This document shows positions 7,756 through 17,340 of a DNA stretch of 64,000 nt, piece after piece. The notes beneath the pieces are model-generated. The model worked only from the letters and a program-made list of their open reading frames with translations, did no database searches and had not been told where the DNA came from. Made by a program: the position numbers and the translations under genes. Position 1 is the first letter of the stretch, and each line of letters starts with the position of its first letter. The stretch is taken from assembly GCA_963824595.1 (NCBI GenBank), contig CAWGPY010000010.1:124001-188000 (forward strand), in the 5' to 3' direction. The stretch is from Cybelea sp963824595. Lineage in GTDB: Bacteria; Vulcanimicrobiota; Vulcanimicrobiia; Vulcanimicrobiales; Vulcanimicrobiaceae.

Positions 7756-9699
7756 ATGCACGCCTGCCTCACGCGCACCTCGCTCGCGGCGCTGTCGTTC
7801 GCCGTCGCCGCCGCGGCCGCACCGCTGGGCGCGCGCGCCGACCTCCCGCCGCTCATCCCACGCGCGGTGCTGTTCGGCAACCCGGAAAAAGCCTCGCCGG
7901 CGATCTCGCCCAACGGGAAGATGCTCGCGTACCTGGCGCCATCGAACGGCGTGCTCTCGATCTGGGTGCGGACCGTCGGCAAGAACGACGATCGCGTCGT
8001 CGCGACCGATCCGTCGCGGCCCATCCGTAACGTGGTGTGGCAGCCGGACTCCAAGCACGTCCTCTACGAGCAGGACAAGGGCGGCAACGAAAACTTCCAC
8101 GTCTTTTCGGCCGACGTCGCGACGAAGGCGATGCGCGACCTCACGCCGTTCGGCGACAAAGTGCGCTCGGACATCGAGAACGTCGACCCGCGCTTTCCGA
8201 ATACGTTGCTGATCGTCTCCAACAAGCGCGATCCCAAAGTCTTCGACGTCTGGCGGATAAACCTGAAGACGGGCGCGGCCGCGCTCGATACGCAGAATCC
8301 CGGCACGGTCGGCACCTGGGCCGAAGACAACGACCTGGCCGTTCGCGCGGCGCTGCAAAACAACGCCGACGGCTCGAACGAGCTGCTGGTGCGCCCGAAC
8401 GCGTCGGCGCCGTGGCACACGCTGCTCAAGGCCTCGCCCGACGATCAGATCGCTCCGGTGGCATTCTCCGCCGACAACCGCTCGCTCTACGTGTCGTCGA
8501 GCGTCGGCGCGAACTCGTCGCGCCTGCTGGAGTACGACCTGAGCAACGGGCAGTTCAAGGTCGCCGCCGCCGATCCAACCTACGACGTCGGCAGCCCGCT
8601 GATCGACGCGAAGACGCGCAAGCTCGTGGCCGTCGCCTTCGCGCGCGACCGCACGGAGTGGGACGTGATCGACCCCGCGTACCGGCCGGACTTCGCGGCG
8701 CTGCGCCGGCTGCACCGCGGCGACATCGGCTTCCTCAGCAGCACCGCAAACGGCAAGCGGCTCATCGTCGCCTATCTCGTCGACGACGGCCCGACGTCGT
8801 ACTACTCGTACGACCGCACCACCAAGCGCGGCAAGTTTCTCTTCGTGTCGCGGCCGGCGCTGCTGAACTACAAGCTCGCGCCGATGCAGCCGATCGCGTA
8901 TAAAGCCGCCGACGGCCTGACGATCCACGGCTATCTGACGCTGCCGGTGGGCGTGGCGCCGAAGAACCTGCCGCTGGTCCTGTTCGTGCACGGCGGCCCG
9001 TGGGGCCGCGACACGTGGGGCTACAGCGGCTACGTGCAGTGGCTCGCAAATCGCGGCTACGCGGTGCTGCAGCCGAACTTCCGCAGCTCGACCGGCTACG
9101 GCAAGGCCTTCCTCAACGCCGGCAACCGGCAGTGGGCCGGAACCATGCACCAGGACCTGATCGACGCGAAGAACTGGGCGGTCGCGCAAGGCTACGCCGA
9201 TCCGGCGAAGGTGGCGATCATGGGCGGCAGCTACGGCGGATACGCCGTACTGGCGGGGCTCGCGTTCTCGCCGGACGCCTTCACCGCCGGCGTCGACATC
9301 GTCGGCCCCTCGAACCTCAACACGTTGTTGCAGTCGATCCCGCCGTATTGGTCCACGATCCGCGCGACGTTCGCGCTGCGCATGGGCGACAGCGTGGACT
9401 TCCTGAACTCGCAGTCGCCGCTCTTCAAGGCCGATGCGATCAAGGCGCCGCTGCTGATCGGTCAAGGCGCCAACGACCCGCGCGTCAACGAGCGCGAGAG
9501 CGATCAAATCGTGGCGGCGATGCGCAAGAACAACGAGCCGGTGGAGTACATCGTCTTCCCCGACGAGGGCCACGGATTCGCGCGACCCGAGAACAACAAG
9601 CGCTTCAACGCGGCCGTCGAGGCATTTCTGGGCAAGTATCTGGGCGGACGCGTCGAGCCCGCGGCGCCCGACGAGAGCGTGACGAGCTTCGAGCACTAA
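7756..9699 (+). CDS. Secreted S9 family prolyl oligopeptidase-like peptidase
   Basis: Serine peptidase of the prolyl oligopeptidase/acylaminoacyl-peptidase clan, predicted to cleave peptides outside the cytoplasm. A signal peptide spans residues ~1-29 (SFAVAAAAAPLGARA). The middle is a WD-like beta-propeller with repeats such as ISPNGKMLAYLAP. The C-terminal alpha/beta-hydrolase domain has nucleophile Ser492 in GGSYGGYA, a candidate aspartate in GANDPRVN, and the histidine in DEGHGF. The 647 residues suit the family. AAGGAG at 7742-7747 gives a good ribosome site for the ATG. The next hydrolase starts five bases after this stop, so the two are probably co-transcribed. Confidence 0.92.
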   Translation: MHACLTRTSLAALSFAVAAAAAPLGARADLPPLIPRAVLFGNPEKASPAISPNGKMLAYLAPSNGVLSIWVRTVGKNDDRVVATDPSRPIRNVVWQPDSKHVLYEQDKGGNENFHVFSADVATKAMRDLTPFGDKVRSDIENVDPRFPNTLLIVSNKRDPKVFDVWRINLKTGAAALDTQNPGTVGTWAEDNDLAVRAALQNNADGSNELLVRPNASAPWHTLLKASPDDQIAPVAFSADNRSLYVSSSVGANSSRLLEYDLSNGQFKVAAADPTYDVGSPLIDAKTRKLVAVAFARDRTEWDVIDPAYRPDFAALRRLHRGDIGFLSSTANGKRLIVAYLVDDGPTSYYSYDRTTKRGKFLFVSRPALLNYKLAPMQPIAYKAADGLTIHGYLTLPVGVAPKNLPLVLFVHGGPWGRDTWGYSGYVQWLANRGYAVLQPNFRSSTGYGKAFLNAGNRQWAGTMHQDLIDAKNWAVAQGYADPAKVAIMGGSYGGYAVLAGLAFSPDAFTAGVDIVGPSNLNTLLQSIPPYWSTIRATFALRMGDSVDFLNSQSPLFKADAIKAPLLIGQGANDPRVNERESDQIVAAMRKNNEPVEYIVFPDEGHGFARPENNKRFNAAVEAFLGKYLGGRVEPAAPDESVTSFEH

Positions 9700-9703
9700 A
9701 CCG

Positions 9704-10921
9704 GTGCCCTACCTCTTCAAAGACGAGCTGCTCGACGAGCTCGGCACGCTCCCGCTCGGCTACATTCCCTACGGCGGCGCCGATTTCGGCGAAGTCGCGG
9801 CGGTCGCCGAGGTCGTAGGACCCGGAGATAGCAGCGCGTTCTACGACGCCTGGGTCGCGGCCGCAGAGCGCTGCGCGGCGCAAGCCGGCGAAGCGCTCCA
9901 CGCGGGCCGGCGCGCGAGCGCGCGTGCGCTTTATTTGCGAGCGGCGTGCTTTTACGGCACGTCGTACCGGCCGTTGTTCGGCTACCCGGTGGACGAGCGG
10001 CTGACCGCGGCGTTTCGGAAGCAGACCGCCGCGTTCGAGAAGGGAGTGTCGCTGCTCGACGTACCGGCAGAGGCGCTGCGCGTGCCGTTCGAAGGCACGA
10101 CGATGCCGGCGTACGTCGTTCGGCCGCAGGACGCCCGCGCGGACGAGACACGTCCGCTCTTGATCTGCACGAACGGCTACGATGCGACGGTGACCGACAT
10201 GTTTTTCGCGACGGCGGTCGAGGCGGCGCGGCGGGGCTATCATTGTCTGATCTTCGACGGGCCGGGCCAGGGCGAGATGCTGATCGAGCAGGGCGTGCAT
10301 CTGCGCCCCGACTGGGAGACGGTGATCCGCGCCGTCGTTGACGTGGCGCTGACGCTGCCGAACGTCGACGCGTCGCGCATTGCGCTGACCGGCTGGAGCC
10401 TTGGCGGCTATCTCGCGCCGCGCGCGGCGTCGGGCGAGCCGCGCTTGGCGGCCTGCATCGCCGATCCGGGGCTGTTCAGCATGACGTCCGGGTTTGGCAA
10501 CCTCGCGTCGGCACTCGACCTTCCGCCGTCGCTCCGCAACGACGTCGGCGAACTGCCGCAGCCCGCGCTCGACAAGCTCGCGCAAATGGTCGCGGAGAAT
10601 CCGCGCTTGCACTGGTCGTTCGAGCAGCGCGGCTACTGGGTGAACGGCGCCGCCGATCTGCGCGAGTATCTGCGCTCGATCGTGAAGTTCACGCTGGAGG
10701 GCCGCGCACAAGCGATCGTGTGTCCGACGCTGCTGACCATGGCCGAGCTCGACCCGCTCGGGAAGAGCGCGCCGCAGCTCTACGACGCACTGCGGTGCCC
10801 GAAGAAGCTCGTGAAATTTTCCGCCGCCGAGGGCGCGGGCATGCACTGCGAGCAGATGAACCGGTCGCTGCTGAACCGCGTCACGTTCGACTGGCTCGAC
10901 GAGGTTTTGACCGGGACGTAG
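9704..10921 (+). CDS. Alpha/beta hydrolase, FrsA/dipeptidyl-peptidase-like
   Basis: A 405-residue cytoplasmic hydrolase starting at GTG 9704, five bases after the S9 peptidase. The N-terminal ~120 residues form a helical cap-like region. The hydrolase core follows with LLICTNGYDATVTDMFF, an oxyanion-region segment FDGPGQGEML, the nucleophile elbow GWSLGGYLAPR and a late histidine in GMHCEQMN. The arrangement resembles the family containing FrsA and 2,6-dihydroxypseudooxynicotine hydrolase, which cleave C-C or ester bonds. The substrate cannot be named. No signal peptide is seen, so it probably acts on imported products, perhaps those of its neighbour. Confidence 0.82.
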   Translation: MPYLFKDELLDELGTLPLGYIPYGGADFGEVAAVAEVVGPGDSSAFYDAWVAAAERCAAQAGEALHAGRRASARALYLRAACFYGTSYRPLFGYPVDERLTAAFRKQTAAFEKGVSLLDVPAEALRVPFEGTTMPAYVVRPQDARADETRPLLICTNGYDATVTDMFFATAVEAARRGYHCLIFDGPGQGEMLIEQGVHLRPDWETVIRAVVDVALTLPNVDASRIALTGWSLGGYLAPRAASGEPRLAACIADPGLFSMTSGFGNLASALDLPPSLRNDVGELPQPALDKLAQMVAENPRLHWSFEQRGYWVNGAADLREYLRSIVKFTLEGRAQAIVCPTLLTMAELDPLGKSAPQLYDALRCPKKLVKFSAAEGAGMHCEQMNRSLLNRVTFDWLDEVLTGT

Positions 10922-10965
10922 CTAAGAAGCGTCTGGTCGCAACACTCTACCGATCGGAGGCGCGC

Positions 10966-11493
10966 ATGAAACCACGCTCTTTCGCTCTCGCACTCGTCGC
11001 CGCGCTCGGTCTCGCGTGCGGTGCCGCGCCGGCGCGAGCGGCGCTCCAATGTTATCCCCTGATCCCCGCGGAGATGCTCACGAGCGTCAACTCCGGCGCC
11101 GGTTTCTCCGGCCAAGTCTTCCAGTTCAAGACGACGGCGACGGTGTCGAGCAACGGCACGGAGTTTCCCGCCGGTACGCAGGGCTACGGCGTGGTGCTCA
11201 ACGCCATTCCGGCCAGCAACCGTTCGCGAAACGGCATCATCGTCTTAGAACCGCGCTTTCTGATCCTCAACGGACAGCAGGTGCAGGTGGCGGGCGATCC
11301 CGCCGACGCATCCGTCCTGACGCACGATCCGTCGGTCGCGTCGCTCGGCCTGCGCGCGCTTCCGTTCGGCGCGGGAATCGCGGCCAACGAGGCCGTTGAG
11401 GGCACCAACATCACGGTCGGCCCGGGCTACGCGTTCCACATCGTTCCGATCGGGAATCTTCAGGAACGCGGCCCGTGTCAGGAGAGTTCGTAA
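10966..11493 (+). CDS. Secreted protein of unknown function
   Basis: A 175-residue product with a clear signal peptide (SFALALVAALGLACGAAPARA, cleavage near residue 26). The mature part contains repeated small hydrophobic and polar stretches such as GFSGQVFQFKTTATV and FPAGTQGYGVVLNAIP, consistent with a small beta-rich periplasmic or extracellular domain. GGAGG at 10956-10960 sits five bases before the ATG and decides the start. The 3' end overlaps the 3' end of the convergent P450 gene by 16 bases. I recognise no family. Confidence 0.75.
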   Translation: MKPRSFALALVAALGLACGAAPARAALQCYPLIPAEMLTSVNSGAGFSGQVFQFKTTATVSSNGTEFPAGTQGYGVVLNAIPASNRSRNGIIVLEPRFLILNGQQVQVAGDPADASVLTHDPSVASLGLRALPFGAGIAANEAVEGTNITVGPGYAFHIVPIGNLQERGPCQESS

Positions 11494-12752
11494 GCACGCA
11501 TTCGCACCGGCCCGGCCGGACGCAGCGTCACGAGCGGCGCGATGCCGACGCTCGTCCCCGGTTCGCGCTCGAACCGAAACCGCCGCAGCAGCGCCTCGAG
11601 CACCACGATCGTCTCGTAGCGCGCGAACTCGTCGCCGATGCACCGGCGCGCACCGCCGCCGAACGGCACGTACGCAAACGCCGGCGGCTCGGCGCCGAGC
11701 CAGCGGTCGGGCTCGAACGCGTCGGGATCGGCGAAATACTCCGGCCGCCGGTGTAAGACGAGCGGCGCGAGAAAGACCGTCGTCTTCGCGGGAATGCGGC
11801 TGCCGTCGCTCAGCGTGACGTCGCGCAGCGATTCGCGACCGATGATCCACGCGGGCGGATAGAGCCGCAGCACCTCCTTCACCACGCGCCCCAGGTGCTC
11901 GCGATCGCCGCCGCGCGCCGCCGCCGACGCCTTCTCGGCCGCGCCCGGATTGCCCGCGAGCAGGTACAGCCCCCACGTCAGCGCGTTCGCCGTGGTCTCG
12001 TGACCCGCCATGAAGAGCGTCATGATCTCGTCGCGCACCTGCCGGTCGGTAGGACAAGATTGAAGGAGCATCGAGAGGGCGTCCGTACGGTCCGGCGCTC
12101 CGGCGCGGCGGCGCGCGATGAGGCCGAAAATAATTTCGTCGAGCATCGCACGCGCGCGCCAAAAGCGGCGCGTATTGGGCAGCGGAAGGCGTTGCCGCAG
12201 CGAGCCGAGCGGCGTGAGCATGTGCGGAAACTCGCCCATCATCAGGCGCAGCGCGTCGCCGACGGCCGAGGCCGAGTCGCTCTCGTCGCTGCCGAAGAGC
12301 GTCTCGGTCGCGATGCGCAGCGTCAGCCCGGTCATCGCCGCGTGGGCGTCGAACGCCTCGCCGGAGCGCAGCCGTCGTGCGAACTCGTTCGCGTCGCGTT
12401 CCATCACCCGCGCGTACTCAGCCAGGCGCTCGCGATGGAACGCGGGCTGCACGATACGGCGCATTTTGCGATGCAGCGGATCCTCGCTGGTGAGCAGACC
12501 CTCGCCCAGCAGCAGCCGAAGCACGCGCGTTCCCAGCGACTTCGAGAACGCGTGCTGCTGCGTGACGAGGATATCCTTGATCAGCGCGGGCTCGTTCACG
12601 AACACGTACGAGCGCCAGGGCAGCGCGAACGCGAAGAGGTTGCCGTAGCGCGCCGTCATGTCGCGCAGGAAGCCGGGGAACCGGCGGAACGGCACGGGCA
12701 GCAGCCGCCGCAGCGTCGTCCAGCCGCTGGGTCCGGGAATTCTACCGGACAC
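11478..12752 (-). CDS. Cytochrome P450
   Basis: Haem-thiolate monooxygenase of 424 residues. The oxygen-activation helix carries AGHETT, the ExxR pair is in KEVLRLYPP, and the haem-binding loop FGGGARRCIG supplies the proximal thiolate at Cys371. There is no membrane anchor, so it is a soluble class that needs a separate ferredoxin and reductase; none is adjacent. The N-terminus MSGRIPGPSG is a normal P450 proline-rich start. Its 5' end overlaps the 3' end of the DUF2079 gene by 11 bases on the same strand, suggesting co-transcription. The oxidised substrate is unknown. Confidence 0.95.
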   Translation of the reverse strand: MSGRIPGPSGWTTLRRLLPVPFRRFPGFLRDMTARYGNLFAFALPWRSYVFVNEPALIKDILVTQQHAFSKSLGTRVLRLLLGEGLLTSEDPLHRKMRRIVQPAFHRERLAEYARVMERDANEFARRLRSGEAFDAHAAMTGLTLRIATETLFGSDESDSASAVGDALRLMMGEFPHMLTPLGSLRQRLPLPNTRRFWRARAMLDEIIFGLIARRRAGAPDRTDALSMLLQSCPTDRQVRDEIMTLFMAGHETTANALTWGLYLLAGNPGAAEKASAAARGGDREHLGRVVKEVLRLYPPAWIIGRESLRDVTLSDGSRIPAKTTVFLAPLVLHRRPEYFADPDAFEPDRWLGAEPPAFAYVPFGGGARRCIGDEFARYETIVVLEALLRRFRFEREPGTSVGIAPLVTLRPAGPVRMRAYELS

Positions 12753-14145
12753 CGGTCGCCTTATACGCGACGACGTTGCCGTAGCGGCAGACCGCGCGGT
12801 ACTCGCCGCGCGCGACCGCGCTCGCGACCTCGGGGCCCAGGCGCTCGCGATACGACGCGCTCGGGAAGTCGAGCGCGTAGACGAGATACTCCACGCCGTG
12901 CGCGCGGTCGATCGTGGCGCGCGGGCGTTGCGCGGCGACGGCCGAGAACCACTCGTCGTAGGTCGCCATCGACGCGTCCTTGGGCACGCAGCCGATGGCG
13001 CGGCGCGCGCTCGCGAGATCGTGATAGTACGGATGCAGGTAGTGCAGCGGATGCAGCGGATCGAACGCGACGAGGAACACCGCGCACGCGACGCTCGCGG
13101 CCGTCGTCCACCCGCGCGCCGCGCGCTCGCCGGAACGCTGCGACAGCCGCGCGACCGCCGCGACGGTGGCCACGAGCAGCCACGGAATCCACAGCGCGGC
13201 GTAGTGATCGCCCATGCGCCACACGTAGCCCGAGTTCGCGAGCAGCACGATCGCCGCGCCGGGCAGCGCGAGCAGCGACCAGCGCGATCGCAGCGGCAGG
13301 AACGCCAGCGGCACCAGCGCCTCGAGCACGTACGTCAGGCGTCCGAACGTGAAGATCGCACGCGCGAACTCTACCGGGTGCACGAACGGCGCGACGATCA
13401 GCGCGAGCGGGCCCGCCGCAAACGGATAGACGTAGAAGTGGCTCGGAACCCAGCCGCCGAGGCGCGGCGTGATCGCGCCGTAGTATGCGATCAGCTCGCC
13501 CGCGCAGCCGAGCGCCAGCGCGCCGCCCGCGATCGCGAGCGCGCGCGGCGCCGGGGTGAATCCGTCGAGCAGACCGCGCCCCTCCGTCCGGCGCGCGAGC
13601 CCGATCGCGCACAGCGCGGCGCCGGCGACGATTAGCGTCAGGGCCGCGTCCTCGCGCAGACCCGCGGCCGCGGCGGCGCAGAGCGCGAACGCGATCCAGC
13701 TGCGGCGATCCGCGCACAGCACGATCGCGAGCACGAGCGCCGTAAAGAGCCCGAGCTCGTGGAACTCGTCGAAGCCCAGCGCGAGCAGCGGCGGATAGAG
13801 CAGCGCGACGTAACCCAGCCGCCCGGCGAGGCGCGCGCCCGCGTACGGCCGCGCGAGCGCCGCGAGCAGCGGCGCGCAGGCGGCGGTGGCCGCCGCCTGC
13901 ACCAGCTGCAGCCCCAGCGCGCTGCGCGGAACCGCGACCACCGGCCAGAGCAGCGCGAGCGACGGCGACCAGTGGTACCGGAAGTGCGAGCCCGATTCGA
14001 CGCCGTCGCGCATGCCGTGCAGCGCGCCGGCGACGATCTGCGCGAAGGTGCCCGTGTCGGAGCCGTAGGTCCACAGCTTCGTGCGAACGACGGCGAGCGC
14101 GGCGAGCACCGCGAACTCGGCGATCGCCCACAGCCACAGCGTCAC
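12742..14145 (-). CDS. DUF2079 multi-spanning membrane protein
   Basis: Predicted polytopic inner-membrane protein of 467 residues with about ten hydrophobic helices. After the first helix comes the block WTYGSDTGTFAQIVAGAL, then HFRYHWSPSLALLWPV, which match the DUF2079 pattern, a family that looks related in architecture to glycosyltransferases of the GT-C type. The C-terminal ~90 residues are soluble. The start is a GTG at 14145. The gene is divergent from the LOG gene, separated by 41 bases, and overlaps the P450 downstream. Role unknown; a transferase using lipid-linked donors is only a possibility. Confidence 0.8.
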   Translation of the reverse strand: MTLWLWAIAEFAVLAALAVVRTKLWTYGSDTGTFAQIVAGALHGMRDGVESGSHFRYHWSPSLALLWPVVAVPRSALGLQLVQAAATAACAPLLAALARPYAGARLAGRLGYVALLYPPLLALGFDEFHELGLFTALVLAIVLCADRRSWIAFALCAAAAAGLREDAALTLIVAGAALCAIGLARRTEGRGLLDGFTPAPRALAIAGGALALGCAGELIAYYGAITPRLGGWVPSHFYVYPFAAGPLALIVAPFVHPVEFARAIFTFGRLTYVLEALVPLAFLPLRSRWSLLALPGAAIVLLANSGYVWRMGDHYAALWIPWLLVATVAAVARLSQRSGERAARGWTTAASVACAVFLVAFDPLHPLHYLHPYYHDLASARRAIGCVPKDASMATYDEWFSAVAAQRPRATIDRAHGVEYLVYALDFPSASYRERLGPEVASAVARGEYRAVCRYGNVVAYKATGVR

Positions 14146-14186
14146 CGGCAGGCGCCGCGCGACCCGCCGGACAACGGCGAAGCCCG

Positions 14187-14729
14187 ATGAAACGAATCTG
14201 CGTCTTCTGCGGCTCGCACGCCGGCCGCGACGAATCGTACGCGCGCGTCGCGCGCGACGCCGCGGAGCGCATCGTCGCCGCAGGCTACGGCATCGTCTAC
14301 GGCGGCGGGAGCATCGGGCTGATGGGCGTCGTGGCCGACGCCGGCATGGCCTGCGGCGGCAACGTGATCGGCGTGATTCCCGAGGCGCTGACGCGCAGCG
14401 AGATCGCGCACCGCGGCCTCTCCGAGCTGCACGTCGTGGGGAGCATGCACGAGCGCAAGGCGCTGATGGCCAAGATGAGCGACGCGTTCGTCGCGCTGCC
14501 CGGCGGCTACGGAACCATGGACGAGTTCTGCGAGATGCTCACGTGGCGGCAGTTGCGCCTCAACGACAAGCCGGTAGGGTTGGTCAATCATCGCGGGTAC
14601 TACGATTCGCTCTTGGCGCTGTTCGACACCATGGTGCGCGAGGGATTTCTCGACGAGCGTACGCGGCGGCTGTTCGCCGACGCTCCGACCACCGAAGAGC
14701 TCTTGAAGACGATGCGGCTACTCGAATAG
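14187..14729 (+). CDS. LOG family protein (nucleoside 5'-monophosphate phosphoribohydrolase-like)
   Basis: A 180-residue protein of the TIGR00730/LOG family. Characterised members cleave cytokinin or purine riboside monophosphates into base and ribose 5-phosphate. The diagnostic PGGYGTMDE motif, preceded by the nucleotide-binding stretch YGGGSIGLMGVVAD, is intact. The N-terminus KRICVFCGSHAGRD is typical. Length is normal. The gene is divergent from the DUF2079 gene and its 3' end overlaps the convergent 2-oxoglutarate dehydrogenase gene by 12 bases. Bacterial members are often general nucleotide-salvage enzymes, so a hormone role should not be assumed. Confidence 0.9.
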   Translation: MKRICVFCGSHAGRDESYARVARDAAERIVAAGYGIVYGGGSIGLMGVVADAGMACGGNVIGVIPEALTRSEIAHRGLSELHVVGSMHERKALMAKMSDAFVALPGGYGTMDEFCEMLTWRQLRLNDKPVGLVNHRGYYDSLLALFDTMVREGFLDERTRRLFADAPTTEELLKTMRLLE

Positions 14730-17285
14730 CGCCGCGCCGAGAATTCGCTCCTGCTCGACGGCGTGCTGACCGGCGTAGCCTTCGCTGGGGCTCGCGCGGT
14801 AGCCCCGCCCGATGTACTCGATGTCGAACCAGTCGCGCTTGCCTTCCAGCAGGCGGCGCCGGACGAAGGCGCGCGCGCCCATGTTCTTCGGCTCCTCCTG
14901 CACCCACACGATCTTCTTGAGGTTCGGGTAGCCGCCGATCACGCGGTTGATGTCGGCGACGGGCAGCGGGGCCAGCAGCTCGATGCGTGCGATCGCGGTG
15001 CGCTCGAGCGCCGCGTACGACGCGTGACCCACCAGGTCGTGGTAGATCTTGCCGCTGCACAGGATCAGGCGCTCGATCCGGCCGCGGTCGAGCGCGCGCG
15101 GATCGTCGATCACCGGCATGAACGTGCCGCCGGCCATCTCGTCGAGCGTTCCGGCGGCGCTCTCGGCGCGCAGCAGCGACTTCGGCGTCATGACGACGAG
15201 CGGCACCGCGATGGGCGAACGCGCCTGCATGCGCAAGAGATGATAGTAGTTTCCGGCCTCCGACGGAGCCGCGACGCGCAGGTTGCCTTCCGCGACGAGC
15301 TGCAGGAAGCGCTCGAGCCGCGCGCTCGAATGCTCGGGGCCGCCGCCCTCGTAACCGTGCGGCAGCAGCAGCGTGAGCCGTGACGTCTGTCCCCACTTCG
15401 CCTGCCCCGCGGCGACGAACTGATCCACGATGATCTCGGCGCCGTTGAAGAAGTCGCCGTACTGGGCCTCCCAGAGCACGAGCGCGCCCGGCTCCTGGGT
15501 GGAGTACCCGTACTCGAAGCCCATGCACGCGTACTCCGAGAGCGGGCTGTTGCGGATCTCGAACGAGCGCTGCGTCTCCGTGACGTGCTGCAGCGGAATC
15601 CAGACCGCGTTCGTGACCGGATCGTGGAAGACGGCGTGACGGTGGCTGAACGTGCCGCGTTCGGTGTCCTGTCCGGTGAGCCGGATCGGCGTGCCCGTCG
15701 CCAGCAGCGACGCGAACGCGAGCGACTCCGCGGCGCCCCAGTCGACGATGCCTTTCTCGGCGATCGTGGCGGTGCGCCGCTCGAACTGGCCGCGCAGCTT
15801 GCGGTTGAGCGTGAACCCGGGCGGCACGTCGGTCAGCGCGCGGCTCCACTCGACGAGCGTCGCACGCTCCACCGGCGCGACGACCGTGCCGTCGAACGTG
15901 TTGCTGCCCGACATCTTGCGGCCTTTGATGTGCGACGCGAGCGCGCCCTTGACCGCGCGGCGCGCCTCCTGTAATCGCTCCGTCGTCTCCTCGACCATCG
16001 CGCGCGCGCGCTCGGCCGTGATGACGCCTTCGTTGATGAGTTTGTTGGCGAAGAGCTCGCGAACCGTCGGATGACTCTTGATGCGCTCCGCCGGCACCGG
16101 CTGCGTGTAGGCCGGTTCGTCTTGCTCGTTGTGTCCGAACCGGCGGTAGCCGATGAGGTCGAGGAGCGCGTCGCGTCCGAACGCGCGCCGGAAGTCGATG
16201 GCCAGGTGCACGGCGGCGATGCACGCGTCAACGTCGTCGGCGTTGACGTGCACGATGGGAACGTCGAAGCCCTTGGCCAAGTCCGACGCGTAGCGCGTCG
16301 AGCGTCCGTCGCCGGGATCGGTGGTGAACCCGATTTGGTTGTTGGCGATGAGGTGGATGGTGCCGCCCGTCTCGTAGCCGGGCAGCGATTGCATGTTGAA
16401 GACCTCGGAGACGATGCCCTGGCCCGTGAACGCCGCGTCGCCGTGAATCAGGATCGGCACCGCGCGCTTGCGGTCGAGCGTCGGGATGCCGTGCGCCGTG
16501 TCGGTCTGCAGCGCGCGCGCGCTGCCCTCGACCACCGGATCCACCGCCTCGAGATGGCTCGGATTGTGCGCCAGCGTCACGTCGATCGTCTTGCCCTTCG
16601 ACGTGGTGAACGTGCCGGTCGCGCCGTGGTGATACTTGACGTCGCCCATCACGTCGTCGTCGCCCAGGTTGCCGCGGTACTGCGCGGCCTCGAACTCGCT
16701 CATCGCCTCTTCGTAGGGCAGGTTGACGACGTGCGCGATCACGTTGAGCCGCCCGCGGTGCGCCATCCCGAGCACGGCGTCGGCAACGCCGTCGTCGGCG
16801 AGCATGTCGAGCATCTCTTCGAGCATCGGCACCATCACGTCGAGGCCCTCGCCCGAGAACGTCTTCTGGCCGAGGAACGTCTTGCGCACGTAACGATCGA
16901 ACGACTCGACCTGCGTCAGGCGCTCGAGGAAGTCGATCTGCCGCTGCGGCGAGAGCTTCACCTTGTTGCGCCCCGACTCGATGTAGTCGCGCAGCCACAC
17001 GCGCTGATTGGCGTTGGAGATGTGCTCGATTTCGTACGCGATCGTCGAGCTGTACGTTTCCTTCAGGCGCGGCAAGACGTCGGCGAGCGTGTTGCCGGGA
17101 ACCTTCACGCGCAGCACCGACGCCGGAATCGCGCTCTGCAGCGCGGGCGTCAGGCCGTACGTCTGCGGCTCGAGCGACGGATCGCCGACCGGCTCCGCGC
17201 CGAGAGGATCGAGGTGCGCGGCCAGATGGCCGTGACGGCGGTATGCGGAGACGATCGCCATGCCGGCCGCGACGGCGCGCAGCAT
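14718..17285 (-). CDS. 2-oxoglutarate dehydrogenase E1 region (3' part of a split E2-E1 fusion)
   Basis: Thiamine-diphosphate-dependent decarboxylase of the TCA cycle. The 855-residue frame begins MLRAVAAGMAIVSAYR and carries the E1 blocks: MAHRGRLNVI, HNPSHLEAVDPV, the cofactor motif from HGDAAFTGQG to ANNQIGFTT, and RRFGHNEQDEPAYTQP. It lacks the N-terminal segment of stand-alone SucA and instead matches the E1 half of fused Kgd/OdhA enzymes. The same frame is open upstream to at least 17339, encoding a plausible linker (PKSRSLPVGASAPAPSDE) that continues directly from the E2 region if one C of the C4 run at 17337-17340 is removed. No ribosome site precedes the ATG at 17285. Best read as the 3' part of one gene spanning 14718-18675. 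Confidence 0.9.
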   Translation of the reverse strand: MLRAVAAGMAIVSAYRRHGHLAAHLDPLGAEPVGDPSLEPQTYGLTPALQSAIPASVLRVKVPGNTLADVLPRLKETYSSTIAYEIEHISNANQRVWLRDYIESGRNKVKLSPQRQIDFLERLTQVESFDRYVRKTFLGQKTFSGEGLDVMVPMLEEMLDMLADDGVADAVLGMAHRGRLNVIAHVVNLPYEEAMSEFEAAQYRGNLGDDDVMGDVKYHHGATGTFTTSKGKTIDVTLAHNPSHLEAVDPVVEGSARALQTDTAHGIPTLDRKRAVPILIHGDAAFTGQGIVSEVFNMQSLPGYETGGTIHLIANNQIGFTTDPGDGRSTRYASDLAKGFDVPIVHVNADDVDACIAAVHLAIDFRRAFGRDALLDLIGYRRFGHNEQDEPAYTQPVPAERIKSHPTVRELFANKLINEGVITAERARAMVEETTERLQEARRAVKGALASHIKGRKMSGSNTFDGTVVAPVERATLVEWSRALTDVPPGFTLNRKLRGQFERRTATIAEKGIVDWGAAESLAFASLLATGTPIRLTGQDTERGTFSHRHAVFHDPVTNAVWIPLQHVTETQRSFEIRNSPLSEYACMGFEYGYSTQEPGALVLWEAQYGDFFNGAEIIVDQFVAAGQAKWGQTSRLTLLLPHGYEGGGPEHSSARLERFLQLVAEGNLRVAAPSEAGNYYHLLRMQARSPIAVPLVVMTPKSLLRAESAAGTLDEMAGGTFMPVIDDPRALDRGRIERLILCSGKIYHDLVGHASYAALERTAIARIELLAPLPVADINRVIGGYPNLKKIVWVQEEPKNMGARAFVRRRLLEGKRDWFDIEYIGRGYRASPSEGYAGQHAVEQERILGAALFE

Positions 17286-17340
17286 CTCGTCCGACGGCGC
17301 GGGCGCCGAAGCGCCGACTGGGAGCGAGCGCGACTTGGGG

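Noticed and set aside
16228..17340. Extension of the E2 frame for a further 370 codons over the E1 gene
   Set aside because: The extension is Arg-rich and matches nothing, while the other frame encodes a full E1 domain. It results from a one-base shift.
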